DNA of 64,000 nt from CAVSSX01 sp963730735 (GTDB taxonomy: Bacteria; Actinomycetota; Acidimicrobiia; Acidimicrobiales; RAAP-2), in the NCBI GenBank assembly GCA_963730735.1, contig CAVSSX010000008.1, forward strand, positions 558,001 to 622,000, read 5' to 3'. Made by a program: the position numbers and the translations under genes. Positions 9,222-19,137 of this stretch are shown one piece after another. The notes below the pieces were generated by a model. The model saw only the letters and a program-made list of their open reading frames with translations. It searched no databases and had not been told where the DNA came from. Numbering within the stretch: position 1 is the stretch's first letter; every line of letters starts with the position of its first letter.

Positions 9222-9497
9222 GTGCCGCCGGTCACCATCCCGTTCTACGACTGGGCGACGTCGGCCGAACTCATCGGCCAGGCCGATGGGTGGTACCTGT
9301 CGTTCATTGGCCCGGAGATCGCCGATCCGATTCTGTTCACCCAAGGGGACGCCGGCGTCATCGACGACCAGAGCACCACTGACGAGATCGTCGCCAAGTA
9401 CGTCGGGCGGCGACTCGTCGCCGCCGGGTACAAAGCCCGTCGCGGGGTGCCGTTCAACCGCGGCGCAACCGGCTTCTGGTACCTGGTACCGGCCTAG
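9222..9497 (+). CDS. Hypothetical protein, 91 aa
   Basis: A small soluble protein with normal protein composition (PFYDWATSAELIGQADGWYLSFIGPEIADPILF...), ending GFWYLVPA. No family is recognised. GTG 9222 is the likely start because the upstream part of the frame reads as noise. The preceding GCGGAG is close to the start. It precedes the tRNA-Cys gene. Confidence 0.5.
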   Translation: MPPVTIPFYDWATSAELIGQADGWYLSFIGPEIADPILFTQGDAGVIDDQSTTDEIVAKYVGRRLVAAGYKARRGVPFNRGATGFWYLVPA

Positions 9498-9601
9498 GAA
9501 TTCGTTCGGCGTTCGCGGCGGGTACTCCTGAACTGGGTCTCGCCACCACCACGGCCCAGGACGACGGTCCCGACCCAGTGCATTAGTGTGGGGCGCCGCC
9601 T

Positions 9602-9675
9602 GGTGGCGTGGCCGAGTGGTTAGGCAGCGGCCTGCAAAGCCGTGGACGCGAGTTCGAATCTCGCCGCCACCTCCA
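9602..9675 (+). tRNA. tRNA-Cys (anticodon GCA)
   Basis: The acceptor GGTGGCG pairs with CGCCACC, followed by a T discriminator and an encoded CCA. The anticodon stem GCGGC/GCCGT closes the loop CTGCAAA with anticodon GCA. The T-arm is GCGAG-TTCGAAT-CTCGC. All arms are intact. It is an isolated tRNA gene. Confidence 0.95.
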
Positions 9676-9828
9676 AGCTCTCCGCACGTTGGAGGACCAG
9701 ATCGTGCTGGGCACCCGGCCACGCCGTCAATGAACTGGTCAGATGCCGCGCCGTTGCATGGCCCAGGCGTCGGCGCGCCTCGACTCCTCGATGCGCGACC
9801 GCCTCACGTCCGGTGCTTGAATCAGGGG

Positions 9829-10857
9829 ATGCGTATCGGGCTCATCGCTCCTCCCTGGACCCCGGTACCCCCGGCCCTCTACGGCGGCATCGAGCTCATC
9901 GTGGACGAGCTGGCCCGCGGCTTCTCGGCGGCCGGCCACGACGTCGTGCTGTACACCACCGGCGATTCCACCTGCCCGGTCGAGCGCCGCTGGGTGCTGG
10001 CGGCGGCCGAGGGGAACCGCATCGGCGCCGCCGTTCCCGAACTGCGCCACGTCATCGGGGCCTACGACTCGCTGACCGACTGCGACGTCATCCACGACCA
10101 CACCCTGGCCGGGCCGCTGCTCGCCGCCGCCCGCCACGGCGGCGCCCCGGTGGTGACCACGGTCCACGGACCGCTCAACGAGGACCTGGTGCCGATCTAC
10201 GAGGGCCTGGCCGGCCGGGTGCCGATCATCGCCATCTCCGAGGCCCAGCACCGGCCGGCACCCCAGATCCCGATCGCCCGGGTGATCCTCCACGGGATCG
10301 ACCCGACCACCTTCCCGGTCGGTGACGGCGGCGGCGACAGCGACGGCCCCTACTGCCTCTTCCTCGGCCGGATGGCCCCGGACAAGGGCGCCCACCGGGC
10401 CATCGCCGCCGCCCGGGCCGCCGGCCATCGGCTGCTCATGGCGGCCAAGATGCGCGAGCCCGACGAGATCCGCTACTTCACCGAGATGGTCGAGCCGCTG
10501 CTCGGGCCCGACGCCATCTACCTCGGCGAGGTCCCCCACGCCCAGAAGTTGGAGCTCCTGGGCGGGGCCACCGCCCTGCTGTTCCCGATCCGCTGGAACG
10601 AGCCCTTCGGTCTGGTCATGCTCGAGGCCATGGCCTGCGGCACGCCGGTGCTGGCCTTCCCCGAGGGCGCGGCGCCCGAGGTCGTGAGCCACGGCGAGAC
10701 CGGCTTCTTGTGCGAGGACGAGCAGGCCATGACCGAGGCCCTCGGCCGAGTCGGGACGATCGACCGGGCCACCTGCCGCAAGGCGGTCGAGGGCTACTTC
10801 TCCACCGAGCGGATGGTGGCCGACCACCTCACGCTCTTCACCGAGCTCGTCGGCTAG
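9829..10857 (+). CDS. Glycosyltransferase family 4
   Basis: A GT-B fold retaining glycosyltransferase of 342 aa. The N-terminal domain starts with MRIGLIAPPWTPVPPALYGG, the acceptor-side glycine-rich loop seen in GT4 enzymes, then IHDHT. The C-terminal domain has LFLGRMAPDKGAHRAI and the nucleotide-sugar signature EPFGLVMLEAMACGTPVLAF, including E-x7-E. The open frame extends upstream through the tRNA, so ATG 9829 is chosen from homology at the N-terminus. Donor and acceptor are unknown; similar actinobacterial enzymes act on glycolipids or glycogen-like glucans. Confidence 0.88.
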   Translation: MRIGLIAPPWTPVPPALYGGIELIVDELARGFSAAGHDVVLYTTGDSTCPVERRWVLAAAEGNRIGAAVPELRHVIGAYDSLTDCDVIHDHTLAGPLLAAARHGGAPVVTTVHGPLNEDLVPIYEGLAGRVPIIAISEAQHRPAPQIPIARVILHGIDPTTFPVGDGGGDSDGPYCLFLGRMAPDKGAHRAIAAARAAGHRLLMAAKMREPDEIRYFTEMVEPLLGPDAIYLGEVPHAQKLELLGGATALLFPIRWNEPFGLVMLEAMACGTPVLAFPEGAAPEVVSHGETGFLCEDEQAMTEALGRVGTIDRATCRKAVEGYFSTERMVADHLTLFTELVG

Positions 10858-10881
10858 GCGGCCGCCGGGGCGCCCGGGGGG

Positions 10882-11088
10882 TCAGTTCCGCCGGCGCCCG
10901 AGGAGCAGCCAGAGGACGCCGACCACCACGGCGACCACGATCACCAGCTTGATCAGGCCCCAGATGAACCCGGCGATGAAGTGCAGCACAGCGAAGGCCA
11001 CCACGACGGCCAGCACGCCCACCACCACCAGGACGATCCCGTCCACCACCCGCAGGCCGCCGCCCTTGGTCCCGTTCCCGTCAGCCAT
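10882..11088 (-). CDS. Small membrane protein, 68 aa
   Basis: Two hydrophobic segments (GIVLVVVGVLAVVVAFAVLHF and WGLIKLVIVVAVVVGVLWLLL) separated by a short turn, with a basic tail LGRRRN. It is divergent from glnD; the 69-base gap must contain both promoters or leaders. ATG 11088 is preceded by GAGGAGGACCC, a good ribosome binding site. No specific family is assigned. Confidence 0.7.
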   Translation of the reverse strand: MADGNGTKGGGLRVVDGIVLVVVGVLAVVVAFAVLHFIAGFIWGLIKLVIVVAVVVGVLWLLLGRRRN

Positions 11089-11157
11089 GGGTCCTCCTCA
11101 CCGTCTCGCTTCGAGCCTCCGCTAGTGCGGCGGGCCGCCGATGCTACGTTCCCGGGC

Positions 11158-13518
11158 ATGTCCGACGTCTCGCTCCGAGAGCGCCGGCAAGCGCTCCTCG
11201 ACCAGGCCGACCTGCAGGGCTACGCCTTCTGCAAAGCCTACGCGGTCGAGGCCGATGCCTGGCTGTCACACCTGGCCGAACAGGCCACCGACGGGAATCA
11301 GAAGAAGCTCGCCCTGTTGGCCGTCGGAGGGTACGGGCGGGCCTCGCTGTGCCCCTACAGCGACCTCGACGTGGTCCTGGTCCACGAGGGGCGGCGGGAC
11401 ATCTCGACCGTGGCCGACGCCATCTGGTACCCGGTCTGGGACGAGGGCGTGCACCTCGACCACAGCGTCCGGCGACCGCGCGAGGTCCTCGAGGCCGCCG
11501 GCGAGGATCTCCGGGTGGCCCTCGGGCTCCTCGACGCCCGGCTGGTCTGGGGCGACGCCAAGGTGGCCGAGCCGCTGCTGGCCCAGGCCCGGGAGCGGTG
11601 GACGACCACCTACGGCGCCCGCTGGCTGCCGGCCCTGCAGGAGCAGATGGCCGAGCGCCGACGGTCCCACGGCGACGTGGCCTTCCTCCTCGAGCCCGAG
11701 CTGAAGGAGTCGCACGGCGGCCTGCGGGACGTGAACGTGCTCGAGGCCATGTCGTCGTACGCACCGCTGTTGGCCGACTACGTCCGGCTGTCCTCGCTCG
11801 TCCCGGCGGCCGAGCTGCTGACCAACGTCCGGGTCGAGCTCCACCGTTCGGCCGGGCGCGAGCTCGACCGTCTGCTGCTCGAGGACCAGGATCACGTGGC
11901 GGCCAGCCTGGGGTACGCCGACGCCGACGTCCTGATGGGCGCCCTGGCCACGGCCGGGCGGACCATCGCCTGGGTCAGCGACGACGCCTGGCGCCGCCGG
12001 CGCCTGTGGGAGCCCGACAGCTCCCGCCGGGGCCGCCGGCGCCGGAGCGAGTGGGCCGGGGACGCCAAGGTCGAGGAGAAGGAGATGGAGCCGGGCATCA
12101 TCGTCGTCGGGGGCGAGGTGGCCCTGACCCCGGCCGCCCCGGTCCAGGACGACCCGGCCCTGGCCCTCCGGCTGGCCTCGGTGGCGGCCGAGCTCGACCT
12201 GCCCATCGCCCGGGGGTCGCTGCACCGCCTGGCCGACAAGATGGCACCGCCACCCGAGCCCTGGCCGGTGGAGGTCCGCCAGGCCCTGGTGCGGCTGCTG
12301 GCCACCGGCCACGCCGCCATCGACCCGCTGGAGGCCCTCGACCAGGAGGGCCTCTTCGTCCGGATCCTCCCCGAGTGGCAGGCCGTGCGGAACAAGCCCC
12401 AGCGCAACGCCTACCACCGCTTCACCGTGGACCGGCACCTCCTCGAGACGGCGGCCAACGCCGCCGACCTGGCCGACCGGGTGGACCGGCCCGACCTCCT
12501 GCTGCTCGGGGCCCTCCTGCACGACATCGGCAAGGGCTTCCCGGGCGACCACACCGTCGTCGGCATCGAGCTGATGGAGGTCATCGGGGCCCGGATGGGC
12601 TTCCCGCCGGCCGACGTCCACACCCTCCAGGAGATGGTCCGCCACCACCTGCTCTTGCCCGACGCCGCCACCCGCCGGGACCTCGACGACCCCTCCACCA
12701 TCGAGCACGTGGCCGAGGCGGTCGAGAACCGCCGGACGCTCGAGCTCCTGGCCGCCCTCACCGAGGCCGACAGCCTGGCCACCGGCTCCTCGGCCTGGGG
12801 CCCCTGGAAGGCCGGCCTGGTGGCCGACCTCACCGTCCGCACCGCCCGGTACCTGGACGGCGAGGAGGCCCCGAAGAGCGGCTGGATCACCGACCTACAC
12901 CGAAAGATGGTCGAGGAGGTCAAGGAGACCGGCCGGCCGGCGGTGATGCTCGATCCCCCGAGGGTGGTGGTGGCGGCCAACGACCGGCGGGGCCTCCTCG
13001 CCTCGGTGGCCGGCACCCTGGCCCTCCACGGCCTCGACGTGCGCAGCGCCGACGCCACCGGCGACATCGGGACCGCCGTCGAGGTCTTCACCGTCGAGGT
13101 CGGCCGGGGCACCTGGCCCGACAGCACCCGGCTGCGTGAGGACCTGCAGACGGCCCTGGTGGAGAAAATCGACCTCGACCACCGGCTGGCCGAGAAGGCA
13201 CGGGCCTACGCCGGGGCCCGTCGGCCCAGCTCGGCCCGCAAGATCGTCCCCCAGGTCTCGGTGGACAACGACGCCTCGGCCACCTCGACCGTGGTCGAGG
13301 TGCGGGCCCTCGACGAGCTCGGCCTGCTGCACCGCGTCTCCCAGGCCCTCTTCGAGTGCGAGCTGGACGTGGTGTCGGCCCGGGTGTCCACGATCGGGGT
13401 CGAGGTGGTCGACGCCTTCTACGTCCGCAGCGCCGACGGCCAGAAGGTCACCGATCCCACGGCCCTCGACGCCGTGACCGGATCACTCCGCCAAGCCATC
13501 GGCGACGCTACGGGATGA
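11158..13518 (+). CDS. glnD: [Protein-PII] uridylyltransferase / uridylyl-removing enzyme
   Basis: Bifunctional sensor of glutamine that modifies the PII signal protein; in Actinobacteria it adenylylates GlnK. The order is: nucleotidyltransferase domain with GGYGR (residues 57-61) and the metal-binding SDLDVV pair at 69 and 71; the GlnD helical region (ELKESHGGLRDVN); an HD domain with HDIGK; and two C-terminal ACT domains (VVAANDRRGLLASVAGTL and VRALDELGLLHRVSQALF). ATG 11158 fits the family N-terminus, giving 786 aa. Unlike many actinobacteria, no amtB or glnB lies directly upstream. Codon use is typical of the window. Confidence 0.95.
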   Translation: MSDVSLRERRQALLDQADLQGYAFCKAYAVEADAWLSHLAEQATDGNQKKLALLAVGGYGRASLCPYSDLDVVLVHEGRRDISTVADAIWYPVWDEGVHLDHSVRRPREVLEAAGEDLRVALGLLDARLVWGDAKVAEPLLAQARERWTTTYGARWLPALQEQMAERRRSHGDVAFLLEPELKESHGGLRDVNVLEAMSSYAPLLADYVRLSSLVPAAELLTNVRVELHRSAGRELDRLLLEDQDHVAASLGYADADVLMGALATAGRTIAWVSDDAWRRRRLWEPDSSRRGRRRRSEWAGDAKVEEKEMEPGIIVVGGEVALTPAAPVQDDPALALRLASVAAELDLPIARGSLHRLADKMAPPPEPWPVEVRQALVRLLATGHAAIDPLEALDQEGLFVRILPEWQAVRNKPQRNAYHRFTVDRHLLETAANAADLADRVDRPDLLLLGALLHDIGKGFPGDHTVVGIELMEVIGARMGFPPADVHTLQEMVRHHLLLPDAATRRDLDDPSTIEHVAEAVENRRTLELLAALTEADSLATGSSAWGPWKAGLVADLTVRTARYLDGEEAPKSGWITDLHRKMVEEVKETGRPAVMLDPPRVVVAANDRRGLLASVAGTLALHGLDVRSADATGDIGTAVEVFTVEVGRGTWPDSTRLREDLQTALVEKIDLDHRLAEKARAYAGARRPSSARKIVPQVSVDNDASATSTVVEVRALDELGLLHRVSQALFECELDVVSARVSTIGVEVVDAFYVRSADGQKVTDPTALDAVTGSLRQAIGDATG

Positions 13519-13666
13519 CACGGTCCCCGTGCCCCGCCCTATAGGTTAAGGGCTCGTAACAGTAGGGTTGCTGCAGTGTCGGCTGCAGGGGGTGTCCTCT
13601 GCAACCACATTGCACCCGTCAAGCAATGTTTTGCCTCCTCGTACGACTGGTACATTTTGCGTAGTC

Positions 13667-14824
13667 ATGACGAAATCTAAGACCCCCCGAGCGTCACACA
13701 AGCGGGCCAAGCCGCCCCGCAAGAAGGCCCCGTGGATCGTCGCGGCCATCGTGGTGGTCGCCGCCGCCCTGGTGGCCGGGGTCGCCGTGCTGGGGCTCCG
13801 GGGCCACGACGGGCCCGCCGCCGCCACCGAGGCGCCCAAGGTCGTGCCGCTGAACGTGCTGTCGACCACCCCGACCAACGGGACGCAGAACGTGGCGGCC
13901 AGCACGACCGTGACCGTGGACCTCTCCACGCCGCTCGACGACAACAGCCCGATGCCGACGCTGTCGCCGGACGTCGCCGGCACCTGGTCGAAGCTCTCGC
14001 CGACCGAGCTCCAGTTCGTCGCCTCGGGTCCCCTCGTCCCCGGCTCGACCGAGACCCTGACGGTCCCCGGCGGCCCGACCGGCCTCCTCGGGGCCCAGGG
14101 GCAACGACTGGCCGAGACCGTGACGAGCAGCTTCTCCGTGGCCCAGGGCTCGACCCTGCGGCTCCAGCAGATCCTGGCCCAACTGGGCTACCTCCCGGTG
14201 AGCTTCGCCCCGGCCACCCAGCCGAGCTCCCCCCAGGACGAGGCCGACCCCCAGCAGGGCACGTTCTCGTGGCGCTGGGCCAACACGCCCAGCGCCCTGA
14301 CGTCGCTGTGGACGCCGGGCACCTACAACGTCATCACCAAGGGCGCCATCATGGCGTTCGAGTCCCAGAATCACCTGACCACCGACGGCCTGGCCGGCCC
14401 ACAGGTGTGGACGGACCTGCTGGCGGCGGCGGCGGCCGGGACGAGTGACCCGGCCCCGTACAACTACGTCTACGTCACCCAGACCCGGCCCGAGACGGCC
14501 ACGGTCTACTCGAACGGCGCGCAGGTGTACCAGACGCTGGCCAACACCGGCGTGCCCGGGGCCACCACGGCCGACGGCACGTTCCCGGTCTACCTCCGCT
14601 TCACCTCGACCACGATGACCGGGACCAACCCCGACGGATCGCACTACTCGGACCCGAACATCCCCTGGGTCAGCTACTTCAACGGTGGTGACGCCCTGCA
14701 CGGCTTCGTCCGGTCCAGCTACGGCTTCCCCCAGAGCGACGGTTGCGTCGAGATGCCGCCGGCCAACGCCGCCATCGTCTTCCCGCTGACGCCGATCGGC
14801 ACCCTGGTCACCGTCGCCAACTGA
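13667..14824 (+). CDS. L,D-transpeptidase (YkuD) with peptidoglycan-binding domain
   Basis: Cell-wall cross-linking enzyme, 385 aa. A basic cytoplasmic tail precedes one membrane segment (APWIVAAIVVVAAALVAGVAV). Next comes an Ig-like region (STTPTNGTQNVAASTTVTVDL, residues ~65-165), a peptidoglycan-binding helical domain (LRLQQILAQLGYLPV...), and the YkuD catalytic domain with HGFVRSSYGFPQSDGCVEM, catalytic Cys near residue 360. It forms 3-3 cross-links outside the membrane. ATG 13667 is chosen because the upstream frame is noise. The 149-base leader is less GC-rich than its surroundings and probably holds the promoter. Confidence 0.9.
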   Translation: MTKSKTPRASHKRAKPPRKKAPWIVAAIVVVAAALVAGVAVLGLRGHDGPAAATEAPKVVPLNVLSTTPTNGTQNVAASTTVTVDLSTPLDDNSPMPTLSPDVAGTWSKLSPTELQFVASGPLVPGSTETLTVPGGPTGLLGAQGQRLAETVTSSFSVAQGSTLRLQQILAQLGYLPVSFAPATQPSSPQDEADPQQGTFSWRWANTPSALTSLWTPGTYNVITKGAIMAFESQNHLTTDGLAGPQVWTDLLAAAAAGTSDPAPYNYVYVTQTRPETATVYSNGAQVYQTLANTGVPGATTADGTFPVYLRFTSTTMTGTNPDGSHYSDPNIPWVSYFNGGDALHGFVRSSYGFPQSDGCVEMPPANAAIVFPLTPIGTLVTVAN

Positions 14825-14841
14825 CCGTCCTCGACGGTCAG
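14821..14841 (+). terminator. Hairpin after the L,D-transpeptidase gene
   Basis: CTGACCGTC and GACGGTCAG form a perfect 9-base-pair stem with a three-base loop, overlapping the stop codon. There is no T tract, as is common for terminators in high-GC actinobacteria. It also separates the gene from the convergent methyltransferase. Confidence 0.5.
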
Positions 14842-14920
14842 GCGCCGACCGACCGGGTCCCCGGGGTCGCCGCCCCTCCCCACGCCCCCGGTCGCCGCGA
14901 CGCCCGGGTCAGGCGACGGC

Positions 14921-15933
14921 TCAACCCAGCAGCGGGTGCACCAGGCCCAGTTCGGCCAAGCTGGCCTCGGGCCGGAGCGGCGCCGCCCACTCCTCGGGCG
15001 TCCCCGGCAGGGCGAAGACGTAGATGTTCCAGTGGTCGTTGAGCCCCGTCGGCTCGAGGTCCCGGTGGAGCCGACGCTCGAGGTCGAGGCGGCGTTCGAA
15101 CCCGGCCTCGGCGAACCGGGCCGTCCACCACCGGTACGAGGCGATGCACAGGTGGCCCTCGATCGGGACCCCGGCCGCGTCGACCTCCAGATCCTCGTCG
15201 GGCACCGGCCCCTCGAAGTCGGCCCCGAGCGAGCGATAGTGCTCGAGCCGCTCCGGGCGGACCTTGCCCTCGAGGTGCCCGTCTGGGCCGCCGTCGTTCA
15301 CCCCGAACGACGGGATGGTGGCGTAGACGAATCCCCGGCTGACCCGCCGGACCTCCCGGAGCGCCCCCGGCACCTGGGCCGGGGTGAGGTGCTCGAGCAC
15401 CTCGAGCGTCGACACCAGGTCGAAGGACGCGTCGTCGTAGGCGAGGCCGGTCGAGAGGTCACCCAGCCGGAGGTGGCCGACCGCCCCGGGGGCGGCGTGG
15501 TCCACGGCGAACTGGCTCACGTCGCAGCCCTCGGCGTCGATCCCCCGCTCCCGGAGGGCCTCGACCACGTAGCCGGTGGCGCTGCCGACGTCGAGCGAGC
15601 GCACCAGGCGGAAGTTCCGCCACAACAGGTAGGCGGTGATGTCGGCGTTCGAGGAGACCCGGTCGTAGCTGGCGTAGCCCGAGAGCCCCTGGCGGTCACC
15701 CGACGGGTCACGGCCGACGCCGAAGTAGCCCCGCCGTACAGGTCGTCGGCGGGGCCCGCCGACGACGGGGCGCCGGTCGCCCCGGACTCGACCGTGGCGG
15801 CCCGGGTGAGTTCGCGGCCGCCCACCGCCAACGCCCGCCCGACGGCCGGGACCCGGACCGCCGCCGTGTGCAGGCTGCGCCGGCTCCACTCGACCAGGGG
15901 CGCGAGCCGGGGACTGACCATGGGCGCCGACAC
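14921..15933 (-). pseudogene. SAM-dependent methyltransferase (-1 interruption)
   Basis: Class I methyltransferase. The N-terminus in one frame (MSAPMVSPRLAPLVEWSRRS) reaches DDLYGG near 15735. The rest lies in another frame: GYFGVGRDPSGDRQGLSGYASY, the AdoMet-binding SLDVGSATGYVVEAL, DLVSTLEVLEHLTP and the C-terminal domain. The junction is a GGGG run; adding one G restores GGGYFG and a 337-aa protein. This is one of only two deletion-type interruptions seen here and lies in a homopolymer, so slippage or sequencing error is likely. The YDRV...YLLWRNF segment recalls methyltransferases of sugar or polysaccharide loci; the substrate is unknown. Confidence 0.75.
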
Positions 15934-16043
15934 TAGCGGCGCCGACCACGACCCTGGTGGCGACGCGAGCCCGTTCCGGACGGTGGGCGGGCGCCGTCAT
16001 CGGACCGATCCCGGGCGGCGGGCCCGAGGTCTACAGTCCGGAC

Positions 16044-16496
16044 ATGGCGCCCACCCCCTGTCTGTGGTTCGACGGCACGGCCAGTGCCGCCGTCGACCAG
16101 TACCTGTCGATCTTTCCGAACTCGAAGCGGTCGACCCCGGCCCCCGCGGACGGCGGCGAGCCGCTCTTCATCGACTTCGAGCTCGATGGTCGACCCTTCC
16201 AGGCCATCAACGGTGGGCCGATGTACTCCTTCACCCCGGCCGTCTCGTTCGTGGTGAACTGCGCCACCGCCGAGGAGGTCGACCACTACTGGGACCGTCT
16301 CCTCGACGGCGGCGAGCCGTCGCAGTGCGGTTGGCTGACCGATCGCTTCGGTGTCTCCTGGCAGATCGTGCCCGATCGGCTGGGTGAGCTCATGAGCGAT
16401 CCGGACCCCGAGCGGGCCGGGCGGGTACGCGAGGCCATGCTGTCCATGGTCAAGCTCGACGTCGCCGGCCTGGAGGCGGCGGCCGACGGGCGATGA
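16044..16496 (+). CDS. VOC family protein (PhnB-like)
   Basis: A glyoxalase/bleomycin-resistance fold protein of 150 aa in the PhnB/DUF3 subfamily often mis-labelled 3-demethylubiquinone methyltransferase. It begins with CLWFDGTASAAVDQYLSIFPNSK. It carries the paired beta-alpha-beta strands GGEPLFIDFELDGRPFQAINGGP and VSFVVNCATAEEVDHYWDRLL, and ends with the family's FGVSWQIVPDRLGELM. ATG 16044 matches the family N-terminus. The reaction is unknown. Confidence 0.85.
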   Translation: MAPTPCLWFDGTASAAVDQYLSIFPNSKRSTPAPADGGEPLFIDFELDGRPFQAINGGPMYSFTPAVSFVVNCATAEEVDHYWDRLLDGGEPSQCGWLTDRFGVSWQIVPDRLGELMSDPDPERAGRVREAMLSMVKLDVAGLEAAADGR

Positions 16497-16539
16497 CCCG
16501 CCGGCGCCGCCGAGCGCCACGGTCGAGGACCTAGGGACG

Positions 16540-17770
16540 GTGTCGGACCCGGACCGGCACGAGCTGGCCGAGATGTTCCGGCTGTTCGCCCGGACGATGG
16601 CTCGCGACGCCAACGTCACCTACGAACGGATCTGCCTCGGGATCGCCGACGACCCGTGGCTGCTCGACCTCATGGCGACGGCACCACCGGAGCAGCGGCG
16701 GCCGAACCTCCTCCTGGCGGCGGTCCACTACCTGCTGCTCGGGGGCCTCGACCATCCGCTGGCCGAGCACTATCCGACCGTCGTCGACTACCGCCGCTAC
16801 CCCGACGGTTCAGGGCCGGCCGATCCGGATGCGGGCCGTCGAGCACCGGTCGCTCCCGTTCCAGCGCCACGAGGACGGCGCCCTCGAGGAGGGCGGCCCG
16901 GGCGCCGAGGAGCTCGTGGCCCTGTTCGCCGACCTCTGCCATCGACGGGCGGCCGAGCTCGAAGGCCTCCTGGCCACCCGGGCCACCCAGACCAACGAGG
17001 TCGGGCGGTGCACGGCGCTGCTGCCGGCGTTGGCCACGGTGGCCGCCAGGGCCGGACGACCCCTGGCCGTGCTGGACCTCGGCGCTTCGGCCGGGCTCAA
17101 CCTTCTCTTCGACCGCTACGCCTACGACTACCGGATGGCCGACCCGGGCTCGCACCGGACGGCCGGTGACCCGGCGTCCACCGTCCGGCTCACGGCCGAG
17201 GTGCGCTCGGGCTCCCTGCCGCCGCTCGCCACCCCGCACGTGGCCTGGCGCCGGGGGCTCGACCAGCGCCCGATCGACCCGGCCGACCCCGACGGCGCCC
17301 GCTGGCTGCTCGGCTGCCTGTGGCCCGACGACCTGACCCGCTTCCGTCGCCTGCGCGCCGCCCTCGGGATCGCCCGCTCGGCCCCGGGCCTCGCCCCGGT
17401 CGAGCCGGGGGACGTGCTGGACGACCTGGCCCGGGTGGTGGCCGACGTGCCCGACGAGTGCCACCTGTGCCTGGTCCACACCTGGATGGCCGCCTACCTC
17501 AGCCCCGAGGAGCAGGCCGCCCTGGCCGGGGCCATCGCCGAGACGTCCACCCGGCGTCGGGTGTCGTGGCTCTTCGCCGAGCAGCCCTACGAGGTCCCCG
17601 GCCTCCCGGTGCCCCCGGCCCCCGAGGGCCAGGGGTCCAAGAGCGCCACCGCCCTGGTGCTGGCCGACGTGGACGTGGGCGAGGTCCACCCGGTCCGGTT
17701 GGCCGACATGCACCCCCACGGGACCTGGCTCCGCTGGTGGGCCGAGCCGCCGGGGGACGCCCCCGCCTAG
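16540..17770 (+). pseudogene. DUF2332 family protein (+1 interruption)
   Basis: The first frame (from 16540; DRHELAEMFRLFARTMARDANVTYERICLGIADDPWLLDLM...) and a second frame from about 16830 to 17770 (RATQTNEVGRCTALLPAL, LDLGASAGLNLLFDRYAYDY, ending WWAEPPGDAPA) are the two halves of one DUF2332 protein. The TQTNEVGR and GASAGLNL motifs are hallmark segments; the latter resembles a nucleotide or AdoMet-binding loop, but no activity is established. One base must be removed somewhere in 16800-16900 to join them. The start is probably GTG 16540. The combined length of about 409 aa is somewhat longer than usual, so part of the junction region may be misread. Confidence 0.7.
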
Positions 17771-19123
17771 GTCGCCGGGTCGGTGCCCTCGGCCGACGGG
17801 CCCCAGGGGGCGTCGCGACGGCCCGGCACGGCAAGACCGGCGGCGCTGACCATCGACGCCGGCCCGACGGCGCCGAGGCCGAAGCGGGACCGCACGGCGT
17901 CGACGGCGGCCGTGATCTCGGCCCACGACTCCTGGAGCTGCACCGGGGTCGGCTCCTGCGGGCCATCGGCGCCCTCGGGGCCGCCGGCCAGCATGTCGAA
18001 GGTCAGCTGCCGGGACGCCGAGGTGTCCTGCAGGCCCGACATCGAGATGCCCAGCAACCGAACGCCCATGGCCAGCTCCACCGCGTCGAGGAGGGCCGAG
18101 GCCACCGCCGAGAGGGCCGGGGCGGTGTCGATGGGGAACGAGACGGTGTGCGAGCGCGTGACGAGGGTGAAGTCGGAGTACTTGAGCTTGAGGCTCACCG
18201 TCCGCCCGGTGAGCTCGGCTTCGCGCAGCAGGCGGGCCACCGACTCGGACATCCGCACCACGTGACGCCGCAGGGCCTCGACGTCGGCGATGTCGTCACG
18301 GAACGTCTCCTCGTGCCCGATCGACTTGGCCGGCCGGTCGGCCACGACCGGGTCGCGGTCCTCGCCCCGGGCCAGGGCAGCCAGATGCGCCCCCTGGGCC
18401 TTGCCGATGCGGCGGACGACCGCCTGCTCGGGGAGCGCCGCCAGCTCGCCCACCGTGCGGACCCCGAGCTCCTCCAGCCGCTTGGCGGTGGCCGGCCCGA
18501 CCCCCCACAACGCCCGCACCGGCAGCGGGCCGAGGAAACCCGGCTCCTCGTCGGCCACGATGACCGTCACCCCGTCGCCCGCCCCGGGTCCCGGCCCGGT
18601 CGGCCCGGGGCTTGGCCGCCCTCGACGCCAGCTTGGCGATGAGCTTGGAGCGCCCGACGCCCACCGAGCAGTCGAGGGACAGCTCGTCGGCCACCCGCTG
18701 GCGCAACTGACCGGCGATCTGGCGCGGCGAGCCCAGCAGGCGCCGGGAACCGGTGACGTCGAGGAAGGCCTCGTCCAGCCCGATCGGCTCGACCAGCGGG
18801 GTGGCCGAACGGAGGATCTCGTGCAACTGTCCGCTGACCTCGCGGTAGCGGCCGTGGTGGCCGTCGATGAAGATGGCCGTCGGGCAGAGGGCCCGGGCCC
18901 GGACCATCGGCATGGCCGAGCGGACCCCGAAGGCCCGGGCTTCGTAGGAGCAGGACGCCACCACGCCCCGGGCCCCGGTCCCACCGACGATCACCGGGCG
19001 GCCCCGCAACGACGGGTCGTCGAGCACCTCGACGGCGGCGAAGAAGGCGTCCATGTCGACGTGGAGGATCGCCGGCTCGAGCTCCCACGACCGGTCCGGG
19101 GGACCGCCGGGCGGCGGCGTCAC
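17767..19123 (-). pseudogene. dinB: DNA polymerase IV (Y family), +1 interruption
   Basis: Translesion polymerase. The frame from GTG 19123 (six bases after a GGGGAG site) contains ILHVDMDAFFAAVEVLDD with the catalytic Asp, YEARAFGVRSAMPM, and IGLDEAFLDVTGS with the second catalytic Asp-Glu, then KLIAKLASRAAKP. Near 18590 the frame changes by one extra base and continues with DGVTVIVADEEPGFLGPLPV, the helix-hairpin-helix GVGPATAKRLEELGVRTVGEL and the little-finger domain, ending at 17767. The repaired length is 451 aa. All catalytic parts are present, so this is either recent decay or an insertion error in the CCCGGGG-rich junction. It follows the PIG-L gene closely, as in an operon. Confidence 0.85.
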
Positions 19124-19137
19124 GCCGGGCTCCCCGC